Of a stretch of DNA of 64,000 nt, positions 1 to 11,800 are shown piece by piece. Position 1 is the stretch's first letter. Each line of letters begins with the position of its first letter. The DNA lies in assembly GCF_028502605.1 (NCBI RefSeq), contig NC_079235.1, positions 4,340,001 to 4,404,000 of the forward strand, given 5' to 3'. A program made the position numbers and the translations under genes. Origin of the DNA: Trichoderma breve (Eukaryota > Ascomycota > Sordariomycetes > Hypocreales > Hypocreaceae). Below the pieces are notes generated by a model that was not told the origin of the DNA, searched no databases, and saw only the letters and a program-made list of their open reading frames with translations.

Positions 1-2298
1 GGACATACGAGCTGCTCAGTCATGCCATGTTGCAAAGATTGGTAGACATATACGATACATCTCTTGCTTACACGTGGCGGCCATGTATGGATTCCGCCAA
101 TGTATTTACGATTGCTCCATAGAGTACCATAATGTAGTACATGTTAAACTATTCTGTATAATTTGTATCACAAGGAGATGCATGCGATGGCGCAAATGAG
201 GAATGTTGAAGGATGAGACTGTTTGTACGACGGTAAGCCTGCAGAGCGGTATGAAACGGGCTTTCTTTGTGCGACACGCCTCATGTGAGAAATGACATGT
301 TGCCGAGCTCGCCGCTTTCCGGGAGGACAAGGTATAGAGAGCGTTTTTTCTTCTTTTTCGTTGATTCCTTTCGGTAAATGTCTTGCTTGGGTAACGGTAA
401 ATATTTTGGCAAATGGTTGTTTTGTGTGACGGGATAAGCGGCTGAGCACTATATTATATGGGAGGGAAGCTGAAGGTGTTTAGGGACGAGGATCATTTAT
501 TCCGATAAGAGGTCTTTTTTGGTGTTTCACGAAGGTAATGTTTGTGTTTGTGTCGTGGTGAGGGATTAATGGGATGAGTTTTTGGGATGAAAAGCAGGGC
601 TTGGGATGTTTGCTTGTCGTAGGGGGGAGTGTGAGATGGAGATCGAGATCGAGATGGGGTGGACGGGATGAGGCGATGTTGTGGGAGGGAGGGTATGTCT
701 CATTACTTGTGTAGTGAGATGTGGAAGATCTTTTGGTGTTTGATGGGGAGTAGATGTAGGGAGTTTGCGTGCGTAAGGGATCATAGCTAGCTGTATACAA
801 CAAATGGTATGTGGGATGATGATCTTGTTGTCATTGTGATTTGGGATTTTCAGTCGGTTAGACGATGGTAACAGGTGCATTTCCAGTGCAGTAAATTGAA
901 GAAGTGTAAGTATGAGATAATTCATCGTCATGGATTCTATTCAAAGGAGCTTATGTGGTTGATGTCATGGAGCAGCGCTGATCATGGGCTTTTAGTGCCG
1001 GGACTGTGTGGGAACATCGGGGGAGCTGGCCGGTACTTTTTTTCTTGCTTTTCGCTTTGAACTAGATTGTGGGTGTGGTAAATCAATATGAACACTACGC
1101 AGATGAGATGATCTGATTCCTACAGTACTGTTGCGATTGGTATCATCGTGGTGGTTGCTCAATGGATGACGTTGAGGTTTCAAGCTGGGAACGTCGTCTT
1201 GGAGCTGGTGAACCGACAGGGCCAAACTTGCCATGTATGACGAGGGTATTAATTTTTTGATGAGCACTGCGTGAGAGACATTCTGAGGTTATTAGTTAGG
1301 CTTGAGATTCGGTATGGGAGTGTGATGGGGTGCAATGGAGCCCAAAGCGACATGTAGAACAAGGAACGGATGCGAATGGGTATCCTTGCTCTCTAATTCA
1401 GCCGCCTACATGGGCAAACAGGGGAGTTCTGGTGACTCAAGTAAAGCATCTCGTCGTCTTGCCAGCTTGCATGCGTCAGGTTTGGTGAAGGTCTACAGGC
1501 TGCTAGTAAGTTGCGATACTGTACATGCATGGTTGGGCTGACAACGATATTGTTGTATTGCAGTGCCAAGAGCGTTTCGAAGAAATGAACACCAATATAG
1601 AGATGTCTTCCAGTCATGATTGCATTCTAGGTTCAATGAGTGCATGTAAATTAAATACCCAGGATCAGAAACACATGTAGCCCGTTGCGTTATCGCCAAG
1701 GACACCATCGTTTCGACTCATATGCAGTATAACTGAATGATTGGGCAGGATAGGGTTCTCTGCTGTTGTACATTTCTTGGTATAGCAATAGTATTGATCC
1801 TATCGCCAAAAGCTTGGTGTTTGCTCTATTACTGTCGCTCTCTGTGCCATAGCATTCCATTGGCCCCGGGTTTGTCCGGCTCAGGGGTTTGTGAGTGGGG
1901 TTGGACGGGCCGAAGCGTCGGACGTTGGACGACAGTTTGTTCAATTTCCTCTTGGAAGAATGCTATTGGAGGTAATGATGTTTGTTTTAAGTAGCCTCGA
2001 TGAAATATAGGCATCACGCGGGAGGGTATTGTCGTTGTTTGTTGGAAAGGAGGCAATAAGGCAATAGGACGAGATGCAAACATCCAAGGCAAAGAGAAAT
2101 GCAACGGATGGGCTGGTATGGAATAAATAAAGTTGGGTTCGTGTCAATTCGCTCGAGTCATGCTAATCTATCTCATCCATCCATCTTTCATAACGCCATG
2201 ATCATGACTCCTTGTTCCCTTCCCCTATCATCAATCCTCTCCATCTATCAAACCATTTCGACAAAGAACCCAAAGTGCATCGCAATGGCCAAGCTAAT
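1..2298. other. Intergenic stretch, no supported gene
   Basis: Only short ORFs occur on both strands, and none shows a recognisable domain, a signal peptide or plausible splice continuity. A GA-rich segment around 640-690 (gagatcgagatcgagat type) creates Ser/Ile-rich readings on the minus strand that look like low-complexity artefacts. The part nearest 2298 should hold the 3' untranslated region of the downstream minus-strand secreted protein gene. Confidence 0.5.
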
Positions 2299-2679
2299 CT
2301 AAGCCCAGTCCCAAGTGGCAGTAGTACGACCAATATCAAGTTCGCCAATTGCAGCGCGGAAAGCAGCAGGCGAGAGATCAAGGTCGTTTTCCGCGCATCC
2401 CGCGCAGCGGTCGACAACAGTCATGACTGCGGATTTGTCCCGGTAGTTGACACGGATCTTACGGCCACATGGATGCTGGCTGTCGTAGAGAGAGTGCGAG
2501 ACGGCGCAAACGAGTTCGTTGTCGTTGTTAGTTTGGCCGCAGGCGCCGAGGCCGGTATTATACCAGGTGACGGAGCCGCTGTGGGCAGAAGCTGCGTGAA
2601 CTTCTGCCTCAGTGGGAGCCGCAGAGCTGGCGAGGGCCAGGCAGAGAGCAGTGAGAGTGGTGGCAATGAAAGAAACCAT
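2299..2679 (-). CDS. Small secreted RlpA-like double-psi beta-barrel protein
   Basis: This single-exon gene encodes 126 residues. The start at 2679 is chosen because it is followed at once by a signal peptide (MVSFIATTLTALCLALASSA); an in-frame ATG at 2829 would add 50 Ser/Phe/Lys-rich residues before it. The mature part carries a double-psi beta-barrel: a start near GSVTWYNTGLGACG, a central HPCGRKIRVNYR, and the family's VVDRCAGC with its Asp, ending in DLSPAAF. Five cysteines remain after signal removal. Proteins of this RlpA/expansin-like type are exported, bind polysaccharide or act as small inhibitors, and often have no enzymatic activity. A TATA-like TATAAAG lies about 157 bases upstream. 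The gene is divergent from the GNAT gene. Export and family are well supported; the target is unknown. Confidence 0.88.
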   Translation of the reverse strand: MVSFIATTLTALCLALASSAAPTEAEVHAASAHSGSVTWYNTGLGACGQTNNDNELVCAVSHSLYDSQHPCGRKIRVNYRDKSAVMTVVDRCAGCAENDLDLSPAAFRAAIGELDIGRTTATWDWA

Positions 2680-2834
2680 TGTGAAATTGTTTCGAATGAG
2701 AGTATTTGGAAGTGAACGCCTTTGGAAATGAAAGTGTTTGAGAGAAAAGCTAGCGAGTGGTGATCCTTGATGTATTTGCTTGTGAGAGAACTTGTTGAGG
2801 AGAAAAGAGAAGCTCTCGTGGGATTTCAAGGGAG

Positions 2835-2841
2835 CTTTATA
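2835..2841 (-). promoter_or_regulatory. TATA-like element of the secreted barrel protein gene
   Basis: TATAAAG on the minus strand lies about 157 bases upstream of the chosen ATG. It would put a transcription start near 2805 and give a leader of roughly 125 bases. That leader would also contain the upstream in-frame ATG at 2829 only if initiation were earlier, so the element weakly supports the shorter protein. Confidence 0.4.
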
Positions 2842-4285
2842 GTTTAATTGTGTACTTTTGTAGCTGCTATTTTCTTCTCATGTTTGCTTGCAGTGCCGTT
2901 TCGTGAGCGGTGTGTCGAGACTTAATCCCATGTTTAGGCCTTCGCAGCGGTGTAGTAGGATGCTTGATGGTGTTGGACATCACGAACGAACTAGGTTTTC
3001 AATTTTTGATTGCAGCTTTGGGATTTTCCTTTTTCTTTTTCAGAGCCAAAATGGGGGTGAAACAGTGTCTCACCATGGGTGATTACTTTGAGATTCTGGA
3101 AATTGGGTGTCGGGAAGATAGCAAATATGGGAAGCGTTACCCCCCATGATTGTAAGTGATGGGGTTTGGCAATGGGTTATCAGGTTTGCCATTGTCACTG
3201 AGAATTTTGTTACTATATGGATGCGTTTAAATCAAGGATGTAATCTCAACTTGTTTTACATGAATATTCATACCTAGAGACGGTGCTCGATTGATCCCGT
3301 TATGACTCATGTCGAATCTGAATCTATGGAAGAGTTTGCAAGTGGCATGCAGCGTATCTAATTCAAGCCATGTGCCCCGGAACGGTGATCGACAGGTTCA
3401 GATCCCCATTACGTTGATTCAGCGAATAAAGCACCTCAGGAGGGCTATTGGAGGGCCGTATTAGGCAGGCTGTCACTCGGCACCAATATCTGTGCCGCGC
3501 TACAATGCGAATATGAGACAGCCTCAGTGGTTTGCACACCCAGCAAGTTTCAAGTTAGGATGCTTTGCCATGATAGCTCTGGATATAAACGACCCCTGAC
3601 AGCGTTACTCTATTTAACCAAACAGCTATCGTGTAGGGACGCAGTGGGGTGATGTCTGCGGTTGCTTTCCCCCCAGCAGCTCATCGCACTGCCGACAATA
3701 TATCACCAACACAGCCGTGGAATTGTACTACAAGGAAACCGCCATGTCCTACAGCTACAATAGCCAAACATTTCTATAGCGAATCCCGCCAAACAAGCCA
3801 ATACACCTTCCATTAGCAAATAAACAGCCGCCGATAACAATCAACAATCCCCGCATCAAGTCGGCTTTTGATGCCGTCTAGGGACCAGTCGCTCCACTTG
3901 GTCCGACCGATTTTTCGGGGCCCCGAATAACCGTCGGCAGCCGGGTCTCTTATCGGTGGACGTGAGTCTTTTTTCCTCTTTTATTTCTTCGTGATTTTGA
4001 TAATGTCAATTTAATAATATAAGATATTGACATCTTTCTTATCAAACGTGGAGATGGGCATGTCTGTGATGACTCGATGTTTAAATTGACACACATACTT
4101 CATATGTGATATATCAGGCAACCAGTAAATGAGTCAAAACCCGGGCCGATGTTTACATGACAAAAGTGGTGCAGCCGCAGCGAGTTCACTCACACAAGCA
4201 TCGTCGATAGCCTCGTACGGTGCCTTTGGTAAACCACGACAGCATCAGCATCAAGGCATCTTTAGATCATTCTCAAGCACCAAAC
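2842..4285. other. Divergent intergenic region (barrel protein / GNAT)
   Basis: There is no supported ORF. Near 3905-3960 the sequence is rich in CCG/CGG triplets, including a near-palindromic tcggggccccga, which could serve zinc-cluster regulators. Around 4010-4030 it is AT-rich. It probably carries the promoters of both flanking genes; this is inferred from orientation only. Confidence 0.4.
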
Positions 4286-4852
4286 ATGGGCAGCAACAAA
4301 GACCCTGCATTCATCCTGTCCCCCGTGACAGACGCCACAGTTGTGGAAAAACACCTCACATCGCTACGAGAGCTCCTCCAGCATTGCATCAACGATGAGC
4401 CAGACACTTCGTCGCTCGGATTCCTGGCGCCGCTGACAGACCACAAGGCCATTAGCTACTGGCTCGAACTCCTGCCTTCAGTCATTGGACCTGGCGCAAC
4501 GACGACGCTGCTCATAGCGACGACTCCCGACAGCGACAAGGTCGTTGCGACGGTGCAGCTCGCAAGGATGCCTAAGGAGACGCACTCTTACAAAGGCGAA
4601 ATCAGGAAGCTGATGGTACATCCCGATTTTCGACGGCACGGATTGGGACGGCGGATGATGGACGAGATTGAAAAGGTTGCGAAAGAGGAGTTTGGGTTGG
4701 AGTTGTTGCTGCTGGACACGTCGAAGGAGACGCCGGCGAGGCAGTTTTACTTGAGGACTGGGTGGACGGAATGGGGAATTTGTCCTGATTATGCAAAGTC
4801 GTCAAGCGGACACAAGCATGACTGCTGTTTCTTTGTCAAGAGCCTAGTATAG
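4286..4852 (+). CDS. GNAT-family N-acetyltransferase
   Basis: This single-exon gene encodes 188 residues. An in-frame ATG at 4220 would add 22 residues; 4286 (MGSNKDPAFILSPVTD) is preferred because GNAT proteins of this kind begin shortly before the first beta strand. The acetyl-CoA pyrophosphate loop is visible as RRHGLGRRMM (consensus R/Q-x-x-G-x-G/A), preceded by the strand IRKLMVHPDF. It is followed by LELLLLDTSKETPARQFYLRTGW, cut here only by the usual variation, which is the typical C-terminal strand and helix with the Tyr of the active face. Family function is transfer of acetyl from acetyl-CoA to an amine, often a small molecule or antibiotic. The substrate cannot be read from sequence. 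No signal peptide or membrane segment is seen, so it is probably cytosolic. It is convergent with the distant kinase gene. Confidence 0.88.
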   Translation: MGSNKDPAFILSPVTDATVVEKHLTSLRELLQHCINDEPDTSSLGFLAPLTDHKAISYWLELLPSVIGPGATTTLLIATTPDSDKVVATVQLARMPKETHSYKGEIRKLMVHPDFRRHGLGRRMMDEIEKVAKEEFGLELLLLDTSKETPARQFYLRTGWTEWGICPDYAKSSSGHKHDCCFFVKSLV

Positions 4853-6352
4853 AGTTGATGGGATGGTTGTGTATATACTCAGTGACGAGAGGTGGATGGG
4901 TTCAAATCACACCCAATTTTACTTTGGCATCGCACATGAGCCAAGGCATACCAGTCTTTCTCACCCTTGTAATGATCTTTCAGCGCATTCTGATGGATAT
5001 AATAGATCTTCGGCCCTCGGTCTACATGCAGTTTCACATAGCTATCTACTCAACCACCGTTCCCCAGTATCGTAACCATTACACCGGTATAAAGACCCGG
5101 CCCCACCCCGGTTTTCGGCCCCGACCCCCTCCGGCGCCGAACCATCACAACTTCCGGTGGCTAAGAGTTCGAAAGCTTCAATATTAGTGAGCTGATGCTT
5201 ACATAAATGGATGATTCCTCGTCATCGGAGTTTGGATCTCACAAAATCTCGAGAGCCCACATGATCAGAAGCCGCTGACCAAGCCTTTGTTGTTTCGCCT
5301 TCATTTCTAATTCCGTTCGTAAGACGGCATCAGCATGTATCATGGCAAAAGGATTCTTCATCCATAACTCCATCACATGCCGCTTGCCTCGTCATCATCA
5401 CTCACCAAGTAACATATTCCGGCAAAGCTTAGTGTTGAGCCGTGGCAATAGCGAGAAAGTATCTTGCTCAACCCTCACTCAGCTTGCCTCGTCGTTTCCT
5501 AATCTACGTCTACCAACATGGAGGATGCCTAGAAGTCTGGGCCTTCCGTCCATTTACCGTGGCGTCGGGGAGTTGACTGATTCCGAGGAGTTCTGGTGAC
5601 ACAGCACGCAAGGCAGCCATTCCTCCTGATTAAGCATATCTCTTTGCCATCGGATTCCGAAGAGGCCGAAATTTGGCAAACATGACCCCCCGGTTGTCCG
5701 TGATGGGAAAATCCTCAATCCCAAAAAGGAACCGCAATGACAGATCCCGTTGCTCACGGCATGCCGTGGAGTGTCATTCCAGTATTACGCAACGTAGGGG
5801 CGGCGGTTCAGTTTCGAGCTACGGGCATGCTATTTGGAAGGGAGAACCTTCTTGTTTCCGTTTACTCCGGTTACGCGGAAAGGAAAGGAGACGGGAAGTT
5901 GAGTTCTTCATCGGGATCCGTTTGGCTCCGTGATGATGAGTTTTGCCTTGGAGATGGAGTGCGCGGAAACTGCGTCGGCGAGTAGACGAGTAGACGGCCG
6001 ATGGCAGTTGTAGAGGTTCAGAAGTTCATGAAGTTGTCTGAGCCTCGGCAGGGCTACTAGTTTGATCGCCACCGTAAAAGCGTCGGCGGTTCCTTGACAG
6101 TTGACCGATGGAAACATCCCCCAACGATCTCTCTCATAAGTGGCAAACGAATGTTGTATGTATCTATCGCCATCAATGTGTAAGCAAGATACTTTCATCA
6201 GAATTTGGCCTAGATAGTAAAAGTCTCCGCCGCCGAGCATCAGATCTTTCAAAACTTAGTCAACCCGATCCAGCCTCATAAGTCATGTAGTACTAAATCC
6301 CATCCCGTGGGCTTGCGCACCAGCATCGGATCTCGCAAGCTTCAAACATTCC

Positions 6353-6502
6353 ATGGCTCCGGAAATACAGGCTTTGCTACTGCTACTGCTTCTGCCCCTA
6401 TTGAGCTTCTACTATTGCTTCCTCCGCGGCGAGGCAAGTTTACGCAACTCCGGCAGTACCGGCTCGGCCGCCCGCATCCCGGAGCGGCGTGTCGGCCGGT
6501 AA
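6353..6502 (+). CDS. Possible small membrane-anchored peptide, uncertain
   Basis: This 49-codon ORF starts MAPEIQALLLLLLLPLLSFY, a strong hydrophobic segment of about 16 residues directly after the start. A basic, Ser/Gly/Arg-rich tail of 25 residues follows. The stop lies inside a GTAATC that could instead serve as a splice donor; joining to an acceptor after cttctcag near 6600 would extend the product in frame by about 22 residues to 71. I do not recognise the protein. It lies alone in the long gene-poor stretch. The hydrophobic start could also be chance from repeated CTGCTACTG codons. Low confidence. Confidence 0.2.
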   Translation: MAPEIQALLLLLLLPLLSFYYCFLRGEASLRNSGSTGSAARIPERRVGR

Positions 6503-8803
6503 TCCCACCAAAACCCCCCGTGACCAATCCAACAATAAACCTTTGCCACTGCTTGGGCTCGAGAAGATACAATGGAGAGTGGCCTCACTGCAGCTTCTCA
6601 GCCCAATTGGGGCAAACGAGGTCAAACGCCATCCCGTGCTTAGCAAGACAGTTTTGACTTTTGGGCGATAGCCGGCGATGGTTTGTTTGCTCTTTGCATG
6701 ACATGGACAGTGTCCTTCTTTACACAACACTGCCACCACTGAGAACAAAAGAATGGATCGTCTCCCGATCAAATCACACAATCTCACAAAGTGGCTTGGC
6801 TAGACCAATGCCAGCCTAGTTAGATACAGTACGGGAGAGGAGAGGGAAATTGTGTCGCCATCGCCAAATCCTCTCCTGGCTTCATTCCAACGCAATGGCA
6901 CCGGGTCGGGCTTGAACCTTTTTACACTTTGCCAATTCCCACACGGCGTCTTTTGGCGTTTTGGGGGTCCGGTGATCCTCCGTGCCCGACAGCCCAGGAT
7001 TCTTCCAATGAAAGCAGATGCCGAGAGCCAAAGGGCAACACTTCGCCCTGCCTTTGTATCAGACACCGGCCGTGTACCGTGTTTTGCAGCCCAATGTCGG
7101 CACGATGCCCAAGTCAAAGCCAAGAAACGAGTACATCGAAACGGAGTATTACAGAATACAGTATCGCCGATTCCGCGCTAGAGTATCGGCACTTCATGTT
7201 GTCGGCGGATGACATAGACGGTCTAGGACTCAGCTACGTGGGAGACTACCGATGGGCACAACTGGTATCATTCCACCAGCTGAACTTCACACGGGCCTAA
7301 AATCGCGTCGTCCCTTTCATCTCACGAAATCCAGGCCCATCTACGATTACAAAGTTCAACTGCTACTCTACTGTACAGTGCTTGTAAGTGAAACTACACA
7401 ATCAACTGCCGGTGGACCGCGTCGATCTCCGCAGCACAAGCACAAGACGAAAAGGCAGTCAGCAGTCAAATAACCTGCCGCTTCTTCTCATCGCTTTAAC
7501 TAATTCAGGGCCATGGCACGTAAATGTAACATGAAGACCGACATCTTTCCGCGAATTGTGGAGAGCAGCCCGGCAGTTGCAGATAGTAAGTCGTAGTAGT
7601 TCTTGTCCATTGAGTTCCCGTTCCTTGTTGCTAGTTGACTCGGGGTTGCATGTCCAAGAAAAAAACAAGGAGAAAAATTACCTGTAACATGAGATCTTTC
7701 TGACCGCATTGCTTGCCGCGGTCTGGATGTAAGCCCCCAGAGTAGACGTTGAGGCTGGTCTGGTCGTACGGAGTCCTCCGTGATACCCCCCTTGAGGTGC
7801 TTGCTCTCCGAGCCGTCTTCTTACTGCATCGATGCAGCGTGAGCTTCATCAGACGGCAAATCACACAGAATAGAAATGACACTCGTGCCTGATGCTGCAA
7901 GCGAGAGCCATTCCGTCCTTGGCCCTGACAGATGGCAACCCAATCATCGCCACGGTGCCCTGAAAATTAATAAATCAAGAAATAAGCATGGTTAACACGA
8001 AATCAAGGAACCAAAGACAAGTACTACATAGAATTGTCGCCCAAACTTGGCATGCACAGCAGCCCAAGCAAAAAACAAAAGGCTCCAGCCGAAACCCTCG
8101 ACCCTATCAACTCTCACCTTTTCGTTCCCCCTTCTCACCCATAGCAACAGGCCAATATGAGAGCTCACAAAAAGGAAACAGACAAAACAAAAGAGACCAC
8201 AGTCCACTATTTCCCACAAGCAGTAAGCACCGCATGTGACTGCGTGCTCTTTCGTGTCACCAGCAGTAGCGCAAGCCCAAACGCCGCCTGACCCTCTTTG
8301 CTGCTCGCCTTCGTCCACTCATCTTCGTCCAGAAGGGCATACGATAACTGTACTTGTACATGGCCGAGGTCCTCTGCATGCATTGTGGTACTCGTCCATG
8401 CTAGCAGAAGAGCCCTGATGCCACCTATAACGGGTAGCAACAGACGAGTAACCCCGGCAAGGATAAGTGGTCATACGCAGTACAGCTTTTTCGCCTGGCC
8501 TCTCTCTTCGCACATGGCGGATTTTCTTAGTCTCCCGCTTCTGGAGAGACATGCATGCTGGCAGTGGCGCTATTGGGACATGCGCATTACATGCGAATAC
8601 GTGGCGGTGGCAGAGAAGCTGGACGCAGGCGAATGTGTGGCCATGAGTGCTTTTTTTTTTCTCTCTCTCGCTCTGTTGCCTGAGAAGCGACGGTGGAGAG
8701 GAGTTGCATTGGATTCATGCAAATTTCATGCAAGGACGGAAACGGACTCGGCCGTGTGCGCGAGCTTGAGTCGAGACTTTGATGAGTGTGCAAAGTTGGA
8801 GTA

Positions 8804-8830
8804 GGTGAGTGAGTGAGTGAGCGAGTGAGT
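8804..8830 (+). repeat. GTGA tetranucleotide microsatellite
   Basis: About six tandem copies of GTGA/GAGT with one interruption (gcgagtgagt) lie in the gene-poor region. Short simple repeats like this are common outside genes and have no evident role here. Confidence 0.8.
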
Positions 8831-11800
8831 CTGCTTGCCCGTTCATTCTTCCTCGCCGTCTGCCTCGATCTAAGCCTCGAACCCTGTGCCGCGTCTTTTG
8901 AGCAAGTATTATTCCGTAGTCCTACATATTGTGTGTAGCATCATCATGCAATGCCGCTCGGTAACTTACAGCCGGCCTGAGAGATGCGGCACGGCATGAT
9001 TCCAACTCCGGACTTACACTCATACCACAAACAAGGATCCAATGAGCAAATCAATGAGAAATCCTGCGCTGCGAAAAACATTCTCAACGGTAAGCCTTGC
9101 TCAAGCATCAGCAAAATCCCAAGCAGCCCCGCGCTTTCGGTGAACAAAGGCACCCACGCTTATTGCTCATGGTGCCCAGCACTGGATGTCAGCCCGTCAT
9201 TCCTGGCGCTTCAGCTGGGCCACCAAGAATATCTTCTCCTCTCCTAGATTACTAGCATCATCCTGGCCATTGTAGTATGTAGAACTATTTTTTCATCTTT
9301 CCTTTCTTTTTTCAGCTCGCAAGCAAAAGCGGTGTGATGATCAAGCCATCCACTCTAGTTCCATCACCGAAGAGTAAGACAGATGACAATTGACATGGAA
9401 CATTGCCCTTTTCCTTCTGCCGAGTGCCCAGGAATAGCTCAATGCCATGCTGTGATTGGCCTCTCCTCTTGCTGGCTCGAGTCCGTGCTTTTTTTCTCTT
9501 CTCTTATTCTGCTAGGCTGCCATGAGGCATGAAGCGGCGTGACAGGGGGTTGCGGCCCAACAAGCAGAAAGGAAGACGGAAAAGAAAAAAAAGTCCAGCA
9601 GTCATCTTTCTCAGCCAGGGAATCTCAGTTCACCCCGGTCAGAGAACAGACCGATGCAGAGACCGACCTTGCTAGTTCACCCATGCTGCCGTGTCTCATG
9701 GTCCCGTGAGGTTCTATCACACAACGGGGGGTGTCTGTTTCTCTTCGTTTGGTTTGGTTGACTGTGATTGTTTCGTGCTGTGATAATGATAATCATGCCT
9801 TGGCGTAAAACGGCTGACCGGTAGCCTACTGTAGGAGCCAGTAAAGATGAGAGGGGAGAGATGGCGCTACCGGAACAGAGCCGGCTTACACTTTGCAGCT
9901 CTGGATGACACCGGCCAAGGGAGAATGAGAATCCCATCATGACGCCTTCTTGTTTCTCTTTGCAGCCACATTGTGTTAGTCCCGTTGACCTGGAATCAAA
10001 CATCATCATCAAGGCAGAAAACACGGCTTGCCAAGGGTTCCCCAGGATCCCAGGATATAGCCCTGGAGGGCCAGAAAAAGAAGCAACCACAGCCCCAATC
10101 CCTCACTCCTCTTACATGCCATGCTGCATACAGTACGAGGACCTGTAGGCATTGCTTCCTTTTCCTTATCACCCACAAAAGAAACCCCATGCAAGATGAT
10201 GACTCGGCAGCGGCTTGAAAAAATAACAATCAATGCCTGCTAGCTTTTCCCCCAGCCACTAAAATCCTCCTTCGCCCTGCCTCTAACACAAACACGCGTT
10301 ACCTTGTTATTCCCCTCTACCACTAAAAACAAACCCCAGGCCAGACTTCGATGAAAAGCTAGCTGGGCTTACACACTATTCCTGTCTGATGACGCCTCTA
10401 AACATGGGAAACAAGCCAGGGCAGGGCAGGGCAGCTCAGGTATTCGGGACGGAGCCTTCAGCCTTGGGATCCCAATACTCTGGGGCAAAAAAAGCAAAAG
10501 GCCGGGTTCCCAAGCCAGGATGGATCAAAATGTCTATGACTCTTTTGCGGGAGGATGACGCTCCCTGCATCTTTTTTCCTCTGTACGTCTGCGTCAAAAG
10601 TCCATCCCCTTGCTTTCTGGCTACTGTGCTCGCCCTGCCGCCGACGTACATCTTAGACACAGAGAGAAAGAAAAGCAACCGATCGTTGGGCAATCTTCTT
10701 TGTTCCCCGAATCAAGTTTCCAGACAAGTTTCGTCTCGGCCATCAAATCAGAATCAACCAGTCCTGCATAATTGATAGCCCAAATCCCCTTCAAATCTCC
10801 AGTTAGATGCCGTCTCGGCCCACCAAAAAGCCAATCTCCAAAAGCCCATGACCGCATCCGCCCGCCATTCCGAGTCCCATCATGGAGAGCTTCATCACTA
10901 ACACGTATTTTAATGAACCCAACCCTTGGCAGAGCTGCCCAAATCGCCCCAATCACCGTCTGCCGCCTCACACCCAAAATCTCGCCCTTCCGCCAATCCC
11001 ATTTGTCAGGCCCAGGATAACAAACAAACAAGAGGAGGACCAACTGGCCCCTCTCATCTCATGCATGTGCTCGCTCAGAGGCGCTAGGCACAAGTCCTCG
11101 CCACACCTTTTTCTTCCTCATTCTCATGCCACTCTCTCCCTTTAGCTTGTTATGGGCAAAGCTTCCCAATCTCCGTCTCTCTGCCTCGCTTCCTGCAAGC
11201 CCGTCTTGCTCCAATCCCATTCGTTTCCCGCATCGACGCTACCTGATGCTAGGACGAAACAAGTTGTCGTTGATTGCTCGTCTGCAGCTCTTCAACCCCT
11301 GCCTTGCAGCAAGAATACCACCTCACCACACCACCTCATCAAGCATCAAGCAGCTTTTCTCCAAGTCTATGCCCGAATGAAACAGGCGCTCCCGTCTAAG
11401 CCAGTAGAAGCTCTTCCCTTACACAGTCGAGACCCTCCTCTTTCTATGATCCATCCAACACTGCCCGGATATCAAAAGCTGCTACTTGGCCCATCTCCAC
11501 ACGCATCGACGCCTATCCAAGCCATTGGCTCCTCGCTCACATCATCATCATCATCTGCAATCTCCTCGAATAGTAGCCCATCTCATCCTTCCCATCCATC
11601 CCCCTCTGCCCACTGCTCCTCGACTAATCCCGCCTCGTCCAAGTGGCCATTTTTCATCACCAATCCATGTTCGAACTTCGGCTCCTCCCACCCCACAGCG
11701 TCACATCGAGCCAGGAAGAACCGAGAAAGCCAATTTCTGCCTTTCCTACCTAACCTTGGGCTAGCTAGACACACCCAAACACTCTTTCTCCTCTTTTTGC

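Noticed and set aside
4895..4925. Possible tRNA T-arm with ggttcaaatc
   Set aside because: The stems around the loop do not pair and no anticodon arm is found upstream.
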